From contig JAVBPD010000028.1 of assembly GCA_031549885.1 (NCBI GenBank), positions 1 through 42,628 on the forward strand: DNA of 42,628 bases. The letters are read 5' to 3'. This DNA comes from WQUF01 sp031549885. Its GTDB lineage: Bacteria; Bacillota; Clostridia; Clostridiales; Clostridiaceae. The notes beneath the pieces were generated by a model that saw only the letters and a list, made by a program, of their open reading frames with translations, had not been told where the DNA came from and searched no databases. The position numbers and the translations under genes are program-made. This document shows, in pieces, positions 17,019 to 25,608 of the stretch (position 1 is the stretch's first letter; each line of letters begins with the position of its first letter).

Positions 17019-18644
17019 TTATTCTTTATAACAAAAAGCCACATCCCAATCAGGACCTACAAAAGGTGTATAAAGACCTTTTAAATTTGGAATACTTGAC
17101 CATGCTCTTTGGCGGAATTGAAGAGGAACAAAAGCTGCATCATCAATAAGTATTTGTTCTGCACTTTTTAAATACTCAAATCGCTTTGAAGCATCAGTTT
17201 CAATGCGCGCTTTTTCTATTAATTCATCAAATTCTTTATTAGAATAATTTCCACCATTTTGTCCATTACCTGTTTGGAAAAGCTCAAGATAAGTCATAGG
17301 ATCATTATAGTCAGGCCCCCAACCAGAGTATGACATTTCAAATTGATGTTTAGTTTGTAGATCTAATCTTTGCTTAAATGTTACATTTTGAATTTCAAAT
17401 TTAATTCCTAAATTTCTTGTTATATTATCTTGAATAGCCTCAGCTAAAAGTTTTGTATTTTGGTCATCTTGACAAAGATAAGTTACTGATATTTGTGATG
17501 GGTCAGAAATTTTAAGCTCATCCATAGCTTTTTGCAAATATTCCTTTGCTTTTGCTGGATCTGCTTTTAATGGAAATTCATTTATTGGATATTCTTTTGT
17601 AAAATAATCATTTACACCTTTAACAATAGGTAAAACTAATCTTCCGGCTGGATAATACACGCCTTTAGTAGTTGTTGCCATTATGTCTGTACGGTCTATA
17701 GCATAATTTAATGCTAAGCGGAAATTTTTATTACCAAGCCATGGTTTATTTGTATCTGAAACATTGATTTGTATCCAGTCATCAGATCCATCCATATAAA
17801 GAGTACACTTTCCTTCATCTTTATATTTAGGTACCACTGTGCTAGGTATCTGAACAAAATCAACACTTCCGCTTTCGAACATGCTAAGCTGCGTATCTCT
17901 ATCAGGTATTATTAATTGGTCTATTTCTTCTAATTTAACATTATCCTTGTCCCAATAGTCCGGATTTTTAACCATAGTCATAGACTCTTCATGTTTCCAT
18001 TCTTTTAAAGTAAAAGGACCATTATAAACCATTTTATCAAAGTCTGACGCATAATCAGTTCCATACTTTTCTATAATATCTTGCCTTACTGGGTAAAAAT
18101 TTGGTTGATCTAAATACTCTAAAAAATAATTTGTAGGAGTTGTGATTTTTATTTCTAAAGTCTTATCATCTAAAGCCTTAACTCCCATTTCCTCTGCAGT
18201 AGCTTGTCCTTGATTAAATTCTTTAGCTTTAACTATATAATCGGCTGCAAACGCATAAGGTGATGCAACTTTAGGATCCTCTAACCTCCTTATTGCATAT
18301 TCAAAATCTTGAGCTTTAACAGAAACTCCATCACTCCACTTTGCATCTCTTAAATGAAAAGTATAAATAAGTCCATCAGGTGAAATTTCCCAAGATTCAG
18401 CCATGCCAGGTTGGAGTTTATCCCCCTTAGTACGTACCAGACCTTCATAAACTATTTTAGCAGTAGTAAAAGCTGAACGTGAATTTATAAGTTGTGGGTC
18501 CATTGAATTTGTTTCAGCGGCAATTGCAAAAGTTAATTTGTTGTTAGAAGCATTAGATGATTTTGCATTATTGCACCCAGACAAAAAACTTACTACTAAA
18601 GCCATGGAAATTAAAACCTTTAGTATTTTTGAATTCTTGAACAT
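17019..18644 (-). CDS. oppA: Oligopeptide-binding lipoprotein OppA
   Basis: Extracellular substrate-binding lipoprotein of 541 residues. A lysine-containing N-terminus, hydrophobic core and lipobox LSGC give lipid-modified C24, followed by an Asn/Ser-rich linker. The family 5 solute-binding fold follows, with ETNSMDPQLINSRSAFTTAKIVYEGL at the start, AESWEISPDGLIYTFHLRDAKWSDG and WGPDYNDPMTYLELFQTGNGQNGGNYSN. These are typical of OppA proteins that take short peptides. First gene of the operon, behind a promoter with an operator palindrome. Confidence 0.93.
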   Translation of the reverse strand: MFKNSKILKVLISMALVVSFLSGCNNAKSSNASNNKLTFAIAAETNSMDPQLINSRSAFTTAKIVYEGLVRTKGDKLQPGMAESWEISPDGLIYTFHLRDAKWSDGVSVKAQDFEYAIRRLEDPKVASPYAFAADYIVKAKEFNQGQATAEEMGVKALDDKTLEIKITTPTNYFLEYLDQPNFYPVRQDIIEKYGTDYASDFDKMVYNGPFTLKEWKHEESMTMVKNPDYWDKDNVKLEEIDQLIIPDRDTQLSMFESGSVDFVQIPSTVVPKYKDEGKCTLYMDGSDDWIQINVSDTNKPWLGNKNFRLALNYAIDRTDIMATTTKGVYYPAGRLVLPIVKGVNDYFTKEYPINEFPLKADPAKAKEYLQKAMDELKISDPSQISVTYLCQDDQNTKLLAEAIQDNITRNLGIKFEIQNVTFKQRLDLQTKHQFEMSYSGWGPDYNDPMTYLELFQTGNGQNGGNYSNKEFDELIEKARIETDASKRFEYLKSAEQILIDDAAFVPLQFRQRAWSSIPNLKGLYTPFVGPDWDVAFCYKE

Positions 18645-18732
18645 TAATTACTCCTCCATATAATAATAATTAGAAAAATTTAAGTAGTGCACCCTCCTTT
18701 TGCATTAAATTGTTTACAATTTAAAATAACTT

Positions 18733-18743
18733 TGGTCTGACCA
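18733..18743. promoter_or_regulatory. Palindromic operator upstream of oppA
   Basis: Perfect 11-base palindrome TGGTCTGACCA. It resembles TGGTCnGACCA sites of GntR/FadR-type repressors. It lies just after the -10 box of the oppA promoter, about +2 to +12, where a bound repressor would block transcription. The regulator itself is not in this window. Confidence 0.5.
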
Positions 18744-18751
18744 TTTTAATT

Positions 18752-18781
18752 ATTTTACCATATGTCTCTAATGCATTGCAA
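18752..18781 (-). promoter_or_regulatory. Promoter of the opp operon
   Basis: On the minus strand: TTGCAA, 18-base spacer, TAAAAT, about 108 bases before the oppA start codon, with the TGGTCTGACCA palindrome directly downstream. Confidence 0.5.
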
Positions 18782-18805
18782 GTTTTTAATAATCAATACA
18801 TAATA

Positions 18806-18834
18806 AAAAGCATCTAAATTAAAAAGATGCTTTT
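18806..18834. terminator. Terminator after the subtilisin-like protease gene
   Basis: Ten-pair stem AAAAGCATCT / AGATGCTTTT with a 9-base loop, 14 bases past the protease stop. T-rich on both sides, but transcription arrives from the right. Confidence 0.75.
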
Positions 18835-18848
18835 CATTATAAGTATTT

Positions 18849-20111
18849 TTATTTTAAGCTATTTAATGCTTTTCCAGCATTAACCAATCCACCAGTTTTA
18901 ACTCTTCCTCTTAATGATGTAAGAGGCTTTGTATTTTTTTCAATTACACTGATTATTTGTTGTGGTGTTAAATTCTTCTTATAACTTTTTATCAAAGCAG
19001 CTACACCAGCTACAAATGGAGCTGCCATAGAAGTCCCAGACATGTAGCCAAACCTGTTACCAGGAATCGTACTATATATTCCACTTCCAGGAGCTGCAAC
19101 ATCTACAGTCTTAATACCATAATTTGAAAATGAAGATATTGCTCCATTTCGTTCTATGCTAGCAACTGTAATATTGTTTGGCAAAATATAGGAGGCTGGA
19201 AAGCATGGATTTGTATCAGTATTGAAACCATTATTACCTGCTGCACATACAAACAATGTATTCCTAAGGCTATTCATTACATCATATAAAGATCTAGAAA
19301 ATCCTCTTCCTGATAATGATAAATTTACAATATTTGCTTTGTTCTTATCAGCAAATTGAAGTGCCCTTAATAAATTAGACATATTGCTCATATTTCCCGT
19401 GCTGCCAAATACTTTTAATGGCATAATCTTTACCTTTGGTGAAACTCCAGTTATACCATAATTATTCTCTGGTGCTGCTATTATTCCAGATACATGTGTA
19501 CCATGAGAAAGGTAATCATATGGCAGATTATTATTATCATGGAAATTCCAACCAATTATATCATCTACATATCCATTCCTATCATCGTCAATTCTATTAT
19601 TAGCAATTTCTTTAGCATTTCTCCACACATTTGCTTTAAGATCAGAATGTGTATAATCAATTCCTGAATCCACAACAGCTACAGTAACATTAGCATCACC
19701 TTTTGTAATTTTCCATGCAGCTTCTGCATTTACATCTACTTGAGGATAGGTTCTATTCTTTAAACCCCATTCTAAATTATAATATGGTTCAGCACACATA
19801 TGACATTTATAATTTGGTTCTGCATAAAAATCTAAGTCAGATTGATTTGCTTCAATAAGAAAATCCAAATTCAATTTTCTATCAGCAAGTATATCATACT
19901 GGTAAATATTTAGTTCATCAATTAATACAGTTTTATTTTTTAAATGATGTTCATCCTCAAAAAGTTTAATTTCATCTTTGCTTAAATCAGGTTTAAATCT
20001 AACAATTAGTGAACTTTCATCTACCAATTTATCTTTTGAAACACAATTGCACAAATTTCCAAAAACATTTACAATATTTAGTTTAATTTCGTTTAATTCA
20101 ATATTCTCCAT
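18849..20111 (-). CDS. Subtilisin-like serine protease (family S8), no signal peptide
   Basis: A 420-residue S8 protease with an intact triad: D148 (AVVDSGIDYTHSDL), H203 (SHGTHVSG) and S361 (GTSMAAPFVAG), plus oxyanion N293 (AAGNNG). Residues 1-105 are an inhibitor I9/subtilisin-prodomain-like region (SSLIVRFKP to LDFYAEPNY). The first residues (MENIELNEIKLN) are charged, with no hydrophobic export signal. AAGGTGA 5 bases before the ATG makes this start secure, and no hydrophobic stretch is found upstream in frame. It is therefore either cytoplasmic, released on lysis or sporulation, or exported by a non-Sec route. The prodomain is closely similar to the free-standing exported protein encoded just upstream. 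Confidence 0.9.
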   Translation of the reverse strand: MENIELNEIKLNIVNVFGNLCNCVSKDKLVDESSLIVRFKPDLSKDEIKLFEDEHHLKNKTVLIDELNIYQYDILADRKLNLDFLIEANQSDLDFYAEPNYKCHMCAEPYYNLEWGLKNRTYPQVDVNAEAAWKITKGDANVTVAVVDSGIDYTHSDLKANVWRNAKEIANNRIDDDRNGYVDDIIGWNFHDNNNLPYDYLSHGTHVSGIIAAPENNYGITGVSPKVKIMPLKVFGSTGNMSNMSNLLRALQFADKNKANIVNLSLSGRGFSRSLYDVMNSLRNTLFVCAAGNNGFNTDTNPCFPASYILPNNITVASIERNGAISSFSNYGIKTVDVAAPGSGIYSTIPGNRFGYMSGTSMAAPFVAGVAALIKSYKKNLTPQQIISVIEKNTKPLTSLRGRVKTGGLVNAGKALNSLK

Positions 20112-20156
20112 AAAATCACCTTAATTCATTAAGTTACTCATTTTTTATAAATGTAT

Positions 20157-20178
20157 AAAGATAAGTAAATTTATCTTT
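20157..20178. promoter_or_regulatory. Inverted repeat upstream of the protease gene
   Basis: AAAGATAA and TTATCTTT, a perfect 8-base inverted repeat with a 6-base spacer, 46 bases before the protease start codon. It is a candidate operator; no matching regulator is recognised, and it has no T tract to act as a terminator. Confidence 0.3.
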
Positions 20179-20233
20179 CATTCATTTTCATTTTATGCAA
20201 TAAAAAATATTATGTTACCTAAATTTATAAAAA

Positions 20234-20265
20234 ACACCTTAAATATCTAGTGATATTTAAGGTGT
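20234..20265 (-). terminator. Terminator after the prodomain gene
   Basis: Perfect 14-bp stem ACACCTTAAATATC / GATATTTAAGGTGT, 4-base loop, followed on the minus strand by TTTTTTATAAA. It separates the prodomain gene from the protease gene, so the two are not a simple operon. Confidence 0.85.
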
Positions 20266-20271
20266 CTTAAT

Positions 20272-20679
20272 TTACTTAACCAATGAGTATTTATAATTTG
20301 GTTCAATATATAGAGTTATATTAGCTAAATTATTTATTTCAATTAAATAACCTAAATCTACTTCTTTGCTATCAGGTAATTCATAATAAAATGTTTTTAA
20401 ATCCTCATTTAACATAAATTTGTTTTTTAAATTAAATTGCAATTCAAATGCTTTAATTTCATTCTCAAGCGCATTTTCTTTAAACCTTACTATAATAGAA
20501 TGTTTATCAATTAATTCATCTTGAGGAATATGTTGAGATATATTTTTATAATTATCTATAATGCTTTGCTTTATTTTGGTCAGCTTGTTATTTCCTATAT
20601 CGGCTCCCTTTACAATTTGAACTGCAAAAGGTATAAAAATTAAAATAAAGATTATCATAATTTTTTTGAGTTTACTCAT
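20272..20679 (-). CDS. Free-standing subtilisin prodomain-like protein with export signal
   Basis: A 135-residue protein with an N-terminal signal or anchor (KLKK, then IMIIFILIFIPFAVQIV). The rest (about 45-135) matches the prodomain of the protease encoded next to it, block by block: DKHSIIVRFKENA against DESSLIVRFKPDL, EIKAFELQFNLKNK against EIKLFEDEHHLKNK, LGYLIEINN against LDFLIEANQ, and LYIEPNYKYS against FYAEPNYKCH. It stops exactly where the catalytic domain would begin. Such single domains can act as inhibitors or folding helpers of the cognate protease. The ATG at 20679 has AAAGGTG upstream; an earlier GTG four codons before is less well placed. Similarity is seen directly, function is inferred. 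Confidence 0.75.
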   Translation of the reverse strand: MSKLKKIMIIFILIFIPFAVQIVKGADIGNNKLTKIKQSIIDNYKNISQHIPQDELIDKHSIIVRFKENALENEIKAFELQFNLKNKFMLNEDLKTFYYELPDSKEVDLGYLIEINNLANITLYIEPNYKYSLVK

Positions 20680-20778
20680 ATTATCACACACCTTTACATA
20701 ATTTTTTACTTTATATTATGCTAAGATAATATAAATGTTTCTTAAAATAATTTTTCTTAATTATAAATCAAAGTAAAA

Positions 20779-20808
20779 GTGTTGAAAAGCTTAAAGGCTC
20801 TTCAACAC
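20779..20808 (-). terminator. Terminator of the xyloside operon, after xylA
   Basis: Twelve-pair stem GTGTTGAAGAGC / GCTTTTCAACAC on the minus strand (one mismatch), loop of 6, followed by TTTTACTTTGATTT. It directly follows the xylA stop. Confidence 0.85.
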
Positions 20809-20813
20809 TTAAA

Positions 20814-22130
20814 TTAACCAAACATTATTTGATTCATTATAGCTTCTAAATATTCCTGCCTTGATGAAGTATTAGTCTTAACATCACCTATTTTAAGAGC
20901 ATAATCTTCTAAATCCTTCATAGTAGCTTTTCCTGAAACAATATCAAGTCCAATTCCAGATTTATAGCTTGAATACCTATCTTCTGTAAATTTATCAATT
21001 CTTCCATCTTGAATGATCCTATCCGCTATCTTAAGTCCTAATGCAAAAGTATCCATACCAGCTATAAAGCTTAAGAAAATATCCTCATCATCAAATGATC
21101 CTCTTCTAGTTTTTGCGTCAAAGTTAAGTCCACCATTTGTAAATCCACCAGCTCTTAACACCTCATACATGCAAAGAGCAGCATCATACACATTAGTTGG
21201 ATACTGATCTGTATCCCATCCAAGTAAAAGATCACCTTGGTTTGCATCTATTGATCCAAAGAATCCATTTTCTCTAGCATATCTTAATTCATGCTGGAAA
21301 GTGTGTCCTGCTAAAGTTGCATGGTTTGACTCTATGTTAAGTTTAAAATCATTATCTAAATTATATTTTCTAAGGAAAGAAACCACTGTAGCACTATCAT
21401 AATCATACTGATGTTTAGTTGGTTCTTTAGGTTTTGGTTCGATATAAAAATCTCCTTTAAAACCAATACTTCTACCATATTCAACAGCCATTCTTAAAAG
21501 CCTTGCCATATTATCTAATTCAAGCCCCATATTAGTATTTAACAGAGTTTCATAACCTTCACGCCCGCCCCAAAATACATAGCCATTTCCGCCTAATCTA
21601 ACAGTAATTTCTAAAGCTTTTTTAATTTGAGCAGATGCAAATGCAAACACATCAGCATTAGGAGATGTGGCTGCTCCATGCATATATCTTGGATTGCTAA
21701 AGCAATTAGCAGTTCCCCATAAAAGCTTTTTACCAGAGCTTTTCATTAAATTTTCTAAAAGGTCAGTGATAATATCAAGCCTCTTATTTGACTCACTTAA
21801 AGTATCAGCTTCAGGTGCAATATCTCTATCATGGAAGCAATAATAATCAATATCTAATTTCTCCATAATTTCAAAAGCAGCATAAGCTTTAACCTTTGCA
21901 TGTTCCATAGGATCATCTATATTAAAAGACTTATCACATGTTCCTGATCCAAACATATCAACGCCTACACCACACATAGTATGCCAATATGCCAGTGCAA
22001 ATTTTAACTGCTCCTTCATTGTCTTCCCAGCTATCTTTTCGCTTGGATTATAATACTTAAATGAAAAAGGATTATCGCTTTTTACTCCTTCATAGCTTAT
22101 CTTTTTTATTTTCTTAAATATTTCTTCCAT
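20814..22130 (-). CDS. xylA: Xylose isomerase
   Basis: Interconverts D-xylose and D-xylulose with two divalent metals. It has 438 residues from the ATG at 22130, the class II length. The catalytic His-Asp pair is H100/D103 (FHDRDIAPE). Metal ligands are visible at E231 and K233 (YIEPKPKEPTKHQYD), E267 and H270 (NIESNHATLAGHTF) and D295 (IDANQGD), with D306/D308 after GW. VFWGGREGYE is the family signature. An earlier in-frame TTG overlaps the GGAGG ribosome binding site and is rejected. It ends an operon that takes up and splits xylosides; no xylulokinase gene is in the window. Confidence 0.95.
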   Translation of the reverse strand: MEEIFKKIKKISYEGVKSDNPFSFKYYNPSEKIAGKTMKEQLKFALAYWHTMCGVGVDMFGSGTCDKSFNIDDPMEHAKVKAYAAFEIMEKLDIDYYCFHDRDIAPEADTLSESNKRLDIITDLLENLMKSSGKKLLWGTANCFSNPRYMHGAATSPNADVFAFASAQIKKALEITVRLGGNGYVFWGGREGYETLLNTNMGLELDNMARLLRMAVEYGRSIGFKGDFYIEPKPKEPTKHQYDYDSATVVSFLRKYNLDNDFKLNIESNHATLAGHTFQHELRYARENGFFGSIDANQGDLLLGWDTDQYPTNVYDAALCMYEVLRAGGFTNGGLNFDAKTRRGSFDDEDIFLSFIAGMDTFALGLKIADRIIQDGRIDKFTEDRYSSYKSGIGLDIVSGKATMKDLEDYALKIGDVKTNTSSRQEYLEAIMNQIMFG

Positions 22131-22148
22131 AAAAAAAACCTCCAATAT

Positions 22149-23159
22149 TTAAAATAATTTTTTACAAGAATTTCTTTCTATAAGCTTAGTTTTCACCCTA
22201 TTGTCAAATATATGTTGAATTTCCTTATCTTCTATTTGATTAATAAGTAATTCAGCAGCAAATGTCCCTATTTGTTCTCTATCTTGCTTAATAGTTGTAA
22301 TTCCCATAGCAATTGTAGCATCAGTATCATCAAAACCAATTACAGAGATTTCATCAGGTACTTTTAAATTTTTATCATTTAAAAAGTTCATTACTCCAAT
22401 GGTGCCTTCCCCAAAGCCTACAAAAATAGCTGTTGGCCCTTTTTTAGATCTTTCTAAAAGCTTTCTTGTGGCTTTATATGCTTCTACAATATTATATTCT
22501 CCACATTCTACAATATAATTAGAATAAAAATCTAAACCTTTTGAAATCATAAATTCTTTATAAGCATTATTTCTTTCATGACCTGCAACAGTATCAAAAG
22601 GCCCAGAAATATGCGCTATACATCTATGGCCTAATGAATACAGATAATTTAAAGCTTCCATTGTTCCAAAATAGTTATCACTAATTACAGAATACTTATT
22701 TTCATATGGAGTTTCAACAGATACCATCTTTATATTACTTTCTAAAATACACTTCACAGCATCAGTCTGAGGTTTGCTTGCCGCAACAATCACCCCTTCA
22801 AGTCCTCTTCTATTGCAATGTTCAATATAAGACATGTGAGTACCACCTAAATTATTACTTATAAAAACAACATCATATCCGGCTTTAGCAATCCTTGATT
22901 GTGCACTTGCTAAAATTGTGCCAAAATGCCAATGCATTATTCCTGTTGAAACTTCTTCAGAAAACAACATACCCACAAGCCACGTTTTTTTAGTTGTTAA
23001 AGATCTTGCTGCAATATTGGGAATATATCCCATTTCTAAGGCTGTACTTATAACTAAATCATAAGTCTCTTTTTTCACTCCATAATAATTGTTTAATGCC
23101 TTAGACACAGTAGCTGGTGAAAGCTTTGTCTTTTTTGCAATATCGTATACTGTAACCAT
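22149..23159 (-). CDS. LacI-family transcriptional regulator of the xyloside operon
   Basis: A 336-residue regulator. The N-terminal LacI helix-turn-helix is VYDIAKKTKLSPATVSKALNN, with hinge helix IPNIAARSLTTKKT. The periplasmic-binding-protein-like effector domain follows, with VISDNYFGTMEALNYLYSLGHR and DEISVIGFDDTDATIAMGITTIKQDRE. It sits inside the operon, 18 bases before xylA and 20 after the GH43 gene. Two LacI-type palindromes lie behind the operon promoter, so autoregulation by xylose or xylo-oligosaccharide is likely (inference from position). Confidence 0.9.
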   Translation of the reverse strand: MVTVYDIAKKTKLSPATVSKALNNYYGVKKETYDLVISTALEMGYIPNIAARSLTTKKTWLVGMLFSEEVSTGIMHWHFGTILASAQSRIAKAGYDVVFISNNLGGTHMSYIEHCNRRGLEGVIVAASKPQTDAVKCILESNIKMVSVETPYENKYSVISDNYFGTMEALNYLYSLGHRCIAHISGPFDTVAGHERNNAYKEFMISKGLDFYSNYIVECGEYNIVEAYKATRKLLERSKKGPTAIFVGFGEGTIGVMNFLNDKNLKVPDEISVIGFDDTDATIAMGITTIKQDREQIGTFAAELLINQIEDKEIQHIFDNRVKTKLIERNSCKKLF

Positions 23160-23179
23160 ATTTTTCCTCTTTCGAACAT

Positions 23180-24739
23180 TTATTTTTTAGGTATATATTT
23201 AAAATAACTAAAATCAGCTGAGGCTGTATTATCATTTAAATCTACACATTGCATGCCAATAAATGCACCAGTAAAACCTAATGGATTTGCAAATTCATCT
23301 GATAATGTTGTAATATCTACATTATAATCTAAATTGGTAAAATTAACACCATCGTAAGAATAAAAAAACTTTCCTACTTTATCTAAAACAGAAATTTTTA
23401 AATGAATTTCTTTATCTTCTATTGGTATATTTTTAATAGGAATTTGAAATTTATCTCCTACCATATACATAAGGTTTAACACATTTTCATTTAATTCTTC
23501 ATCAAAATAAATATTTAAAAAATAATAGGTACTTTCATCATATCTATATATAAGTCCAGCCATTTGCTGAAAATTCTTGCTATTTACTTTTACAGACGTA
23601 GATGCTTCAAATTCAAAATGCTGTTGACGCCTTGCTAATACATTTTGATTAAAATTACAAGTTGGGGAATATCCACCATATATCCTAAGCTTGCCATCTA
23701 CAAAATCATATGAAGCATTAGACCTTAAAGATTGAAAATCCATTTTAAAGCATGAATCATTTCCAATTGAGAAATCATAAAACAAATCATTATCTGAGTT
23801 TTTCTCACCATAACCATCAAAATATTCATCTATTAATATAGTCTTATTTTTTAAATATGGCCAATTATCTTCCCAAACTATCTCATTAATAGAAGTTTCC
23901 CTTCCTAAAGGACAAAACTTTGTACCTTCTAATGGTCTTCCACAAAGGCAAGCATACCACCATCTTCCATCAACCGATTTAGCTATTGAACCATGACCTG
24001 TTTTTTGTATTTTATGATCTTCAAAGTTTTCAGCACAGGATAAATAAATGTTAGGATGTAATTCATAGGGTCCTAAAATATTTTTTGAACGAGCCACTGT
24101 TTCAGCATGCTCATAAACAGTCCCTCCCTCTGCAGTAAACAAATAATAATATCCATCTTTTTTATACAAATGAGGTCCCTCAACACATCCCTTTTCAGTT
24201 CCTTTAAATATTTTAATTTGCTCTGAAACTTGTTTTAAAGATTCCTTGTGAAGTTCTGTAAGGATTATTCCAGAAAATTGCTCTTTATCTTTTTTTCTAT
24301 AATCCCATTCCATATTTACAAAATACATCTTTCCATCATCATCGTGAAAAAGTGATGGGTCAAATCCAGAACTATTAATATATACAGGGTCAGACCAAGG
24401 CCCTTCTATCTTTTTAGATGTTGTTATAAAGTTTGAAACATTCTTAAATGCATCTCCAGCCCATTCTTTCACATCTGTAAAGACTAAATAAAACAGACCA
24501 TTTGCATAAGATAAGCAGGGAGCCCATATACCTGAGCTTTTCGGATTACCTTCCATATTTAATAACGATTCTTTATTAAGAGGGAAACAAACTGTTTCCC
24601 AATTTGCAAGATCCTTTGACTTACTTATTTTTACTCCAGGAAACCACTCAAACGTTGAATTTGCAATGTAAAATGTATCATCTACAAAAATCATGCTTGG
24701 ATCTGGATGAAAACCTGTTAAAACAGGATTTTTTATCAT
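23180..24739 (-). CDS. Glycoside hydrolase family 43 beta-xylosidase-type enzyme
   Basis: A 519-residue GH43 enzyme. The catalytic triad can be placed at D13 (GFHPDPSM), D127 (SSGFDPSLF) and E187 (GCVEGPHLYKKDGYYYLFTAEGG). After the five-bladed propeller (to about 300) comes a beta-sandwich C-terminal domain (about 330-519, ARRQQHFEFEASTSVKV), as in subfamily 11/12 beta-xylosidases. It has no signal peptide, so it acts in the cytoplasm on imported short xylosides, passing xylose to XylA. Arabinofuranosidase activity is possible in this family. The ATG at 24739 has GAGGAG 9 bases upstream. Confidence 0.9.
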   Translation of the reverse strand: MIKNPVLTGFHPDPSMIFVDDTFYIANSTFEWFPGVKISKSKDLANWETVCFPLNKESLLNMEGNPKSSGIWAPCLSYANGLFYLVFTDVKEWAGDAFKNVSNFITTSKKIEGPWSDPVYINSSGFDPSLFHDDDGKMYFVNMEWDYRKKDKEQFSGIILTELHKESLKQVSEQIKIFKGTEKGCVEGPHLYKKDGYYYLFTAEGGTVYEHAETVARSKNILGPYELHPNIYLSCAENFEDHKIQKTGHGSIAKSVDGRWWYACLCGRPLEGTKFCPLGRETSINEIVWEDNWPYLKNKTILIDEYFDGYGEKNSDNDLFYDFSIGNDSCFKMDFQSLRSNASYDFVDGKLRIYGGYSPTCNFNQNVLARRQQHFEFEASTSVKVNSKNFQQMAGLIYRYDESTYYFLNIYFDEELNENVLNLMYMVGDKFQIPIKNIPIEDKEIHLKISVLDKVGKFFYSYDGVNFTNLDYNVDITTLSDEFANPLGFTGAFIGMQCVDLNDNTASADFSYFKYIPKK

Positions 24740-24768
24740 TAAGCTCAACTCCTCTTAAGGTAATATTT

Positions 24769-25608
24769 TTATTCTTTAACAGCTCCCATAGCAATACCAC
24801 TTACAATATATTTAGAAAAGCATATATACACTATGATTACAGGTATAATTGAAATAGCAAGCCCCAAATAAATGCTGCCATATTCAGTTCTGTAAATGTC
24901 CCCTCTTAAAGTTTTAACAAGCATAGGAAGAGTGTACTTTTCAAGCTTAGATATTAACATAAATGGGGTCATAAAATTATTCCAAGAAGCAACAAAAGCA
25001 AATATTGCCATTGTAAATGCTCCAGGTGCAGCTATCGGCAGCATTACTCTATTAAATATAGAAAATTCACTACATCCGTCTATTCTAGCTGCTTCTATTA
25101 AATCCTTTATAACACAGCTTTCTAAATATTGTTTTGCAAAAAAGATGCTAGATGGTGCTGCAATTGCTGGCAAAATCAAAGGAATATATGAATTCAATAA
25201 ATTTAACATTGACATATATTTATAATAACCAATGACAGAAATTTGCATTGGAATCATAACAAGTATTAAAACTGATGCATAAATAATATTTTTTAATTTA
25301 AAATTATAAATCTCCAGTGCGTAAGCAGTTAAAAGAGAAAAGTAAACTGTAATTGCACTTGTGGATGTTGCTATAAATAAGCTATTAAATAAACCTCTAG
25401 CTACACTGAACCCTCTGTTAGTAAGTGTTTTCCAATTATCAATCAAATGTGCTGATGGCAAAATGCTAATACCTGATTGTATCTCTGGTGTAGACCTAGT
25501 TGAATTTACAAGAACAAGCCAAATAGGAACAACGCAAAGCAAAAGAACAATAAATAAAACAATATAACAAAGTATTCTAAAAAATCTTAATTTAGCTGTG
25601 TAATTCAT
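24769..25608 (-). CDS. Sugar ABC transporter permease (MalG type)
   Basis: A 279-residue permease with six predicted helices and the MalG-type EAA loop: LIEAARIDGCSEFSIFNRVMLPIAAPG. Its gene starts 17 bases inside the end of the partner permease gene, using GGAGGGG there as ribosome binding site. It forms the membrane channel with the MalF-type partner; no ATPase gene is in the operon, so a shared MsmK-like ATPase elsewhere must drive it. Confidence 0.92.
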   Translation of the reverse strand: MNYTAKLRFFRILCYIVLFIVLLLCVVPIWLVLVNSTRSTPEIQSGISILPSAHLIDNWKTLTNRGFSVARGLFNSLFIATSTSAITVYFSLLTAYALEIYNFKLKNIIYASVLILVMIPMQISVIGYYKYMSMLNLLNSYIPLILPAIAAPSSIFFAKQYLESCVIKDLIEAARIDGCSEFSIFNRVMLPIAAPGAFTMAIFAFVASWNNFMTPFMLISKLEKYTLPMLVKTLRGDIYRTEYGSIYLGLAISIIPVIIVYICFSKYIVSGIAMGAVKE

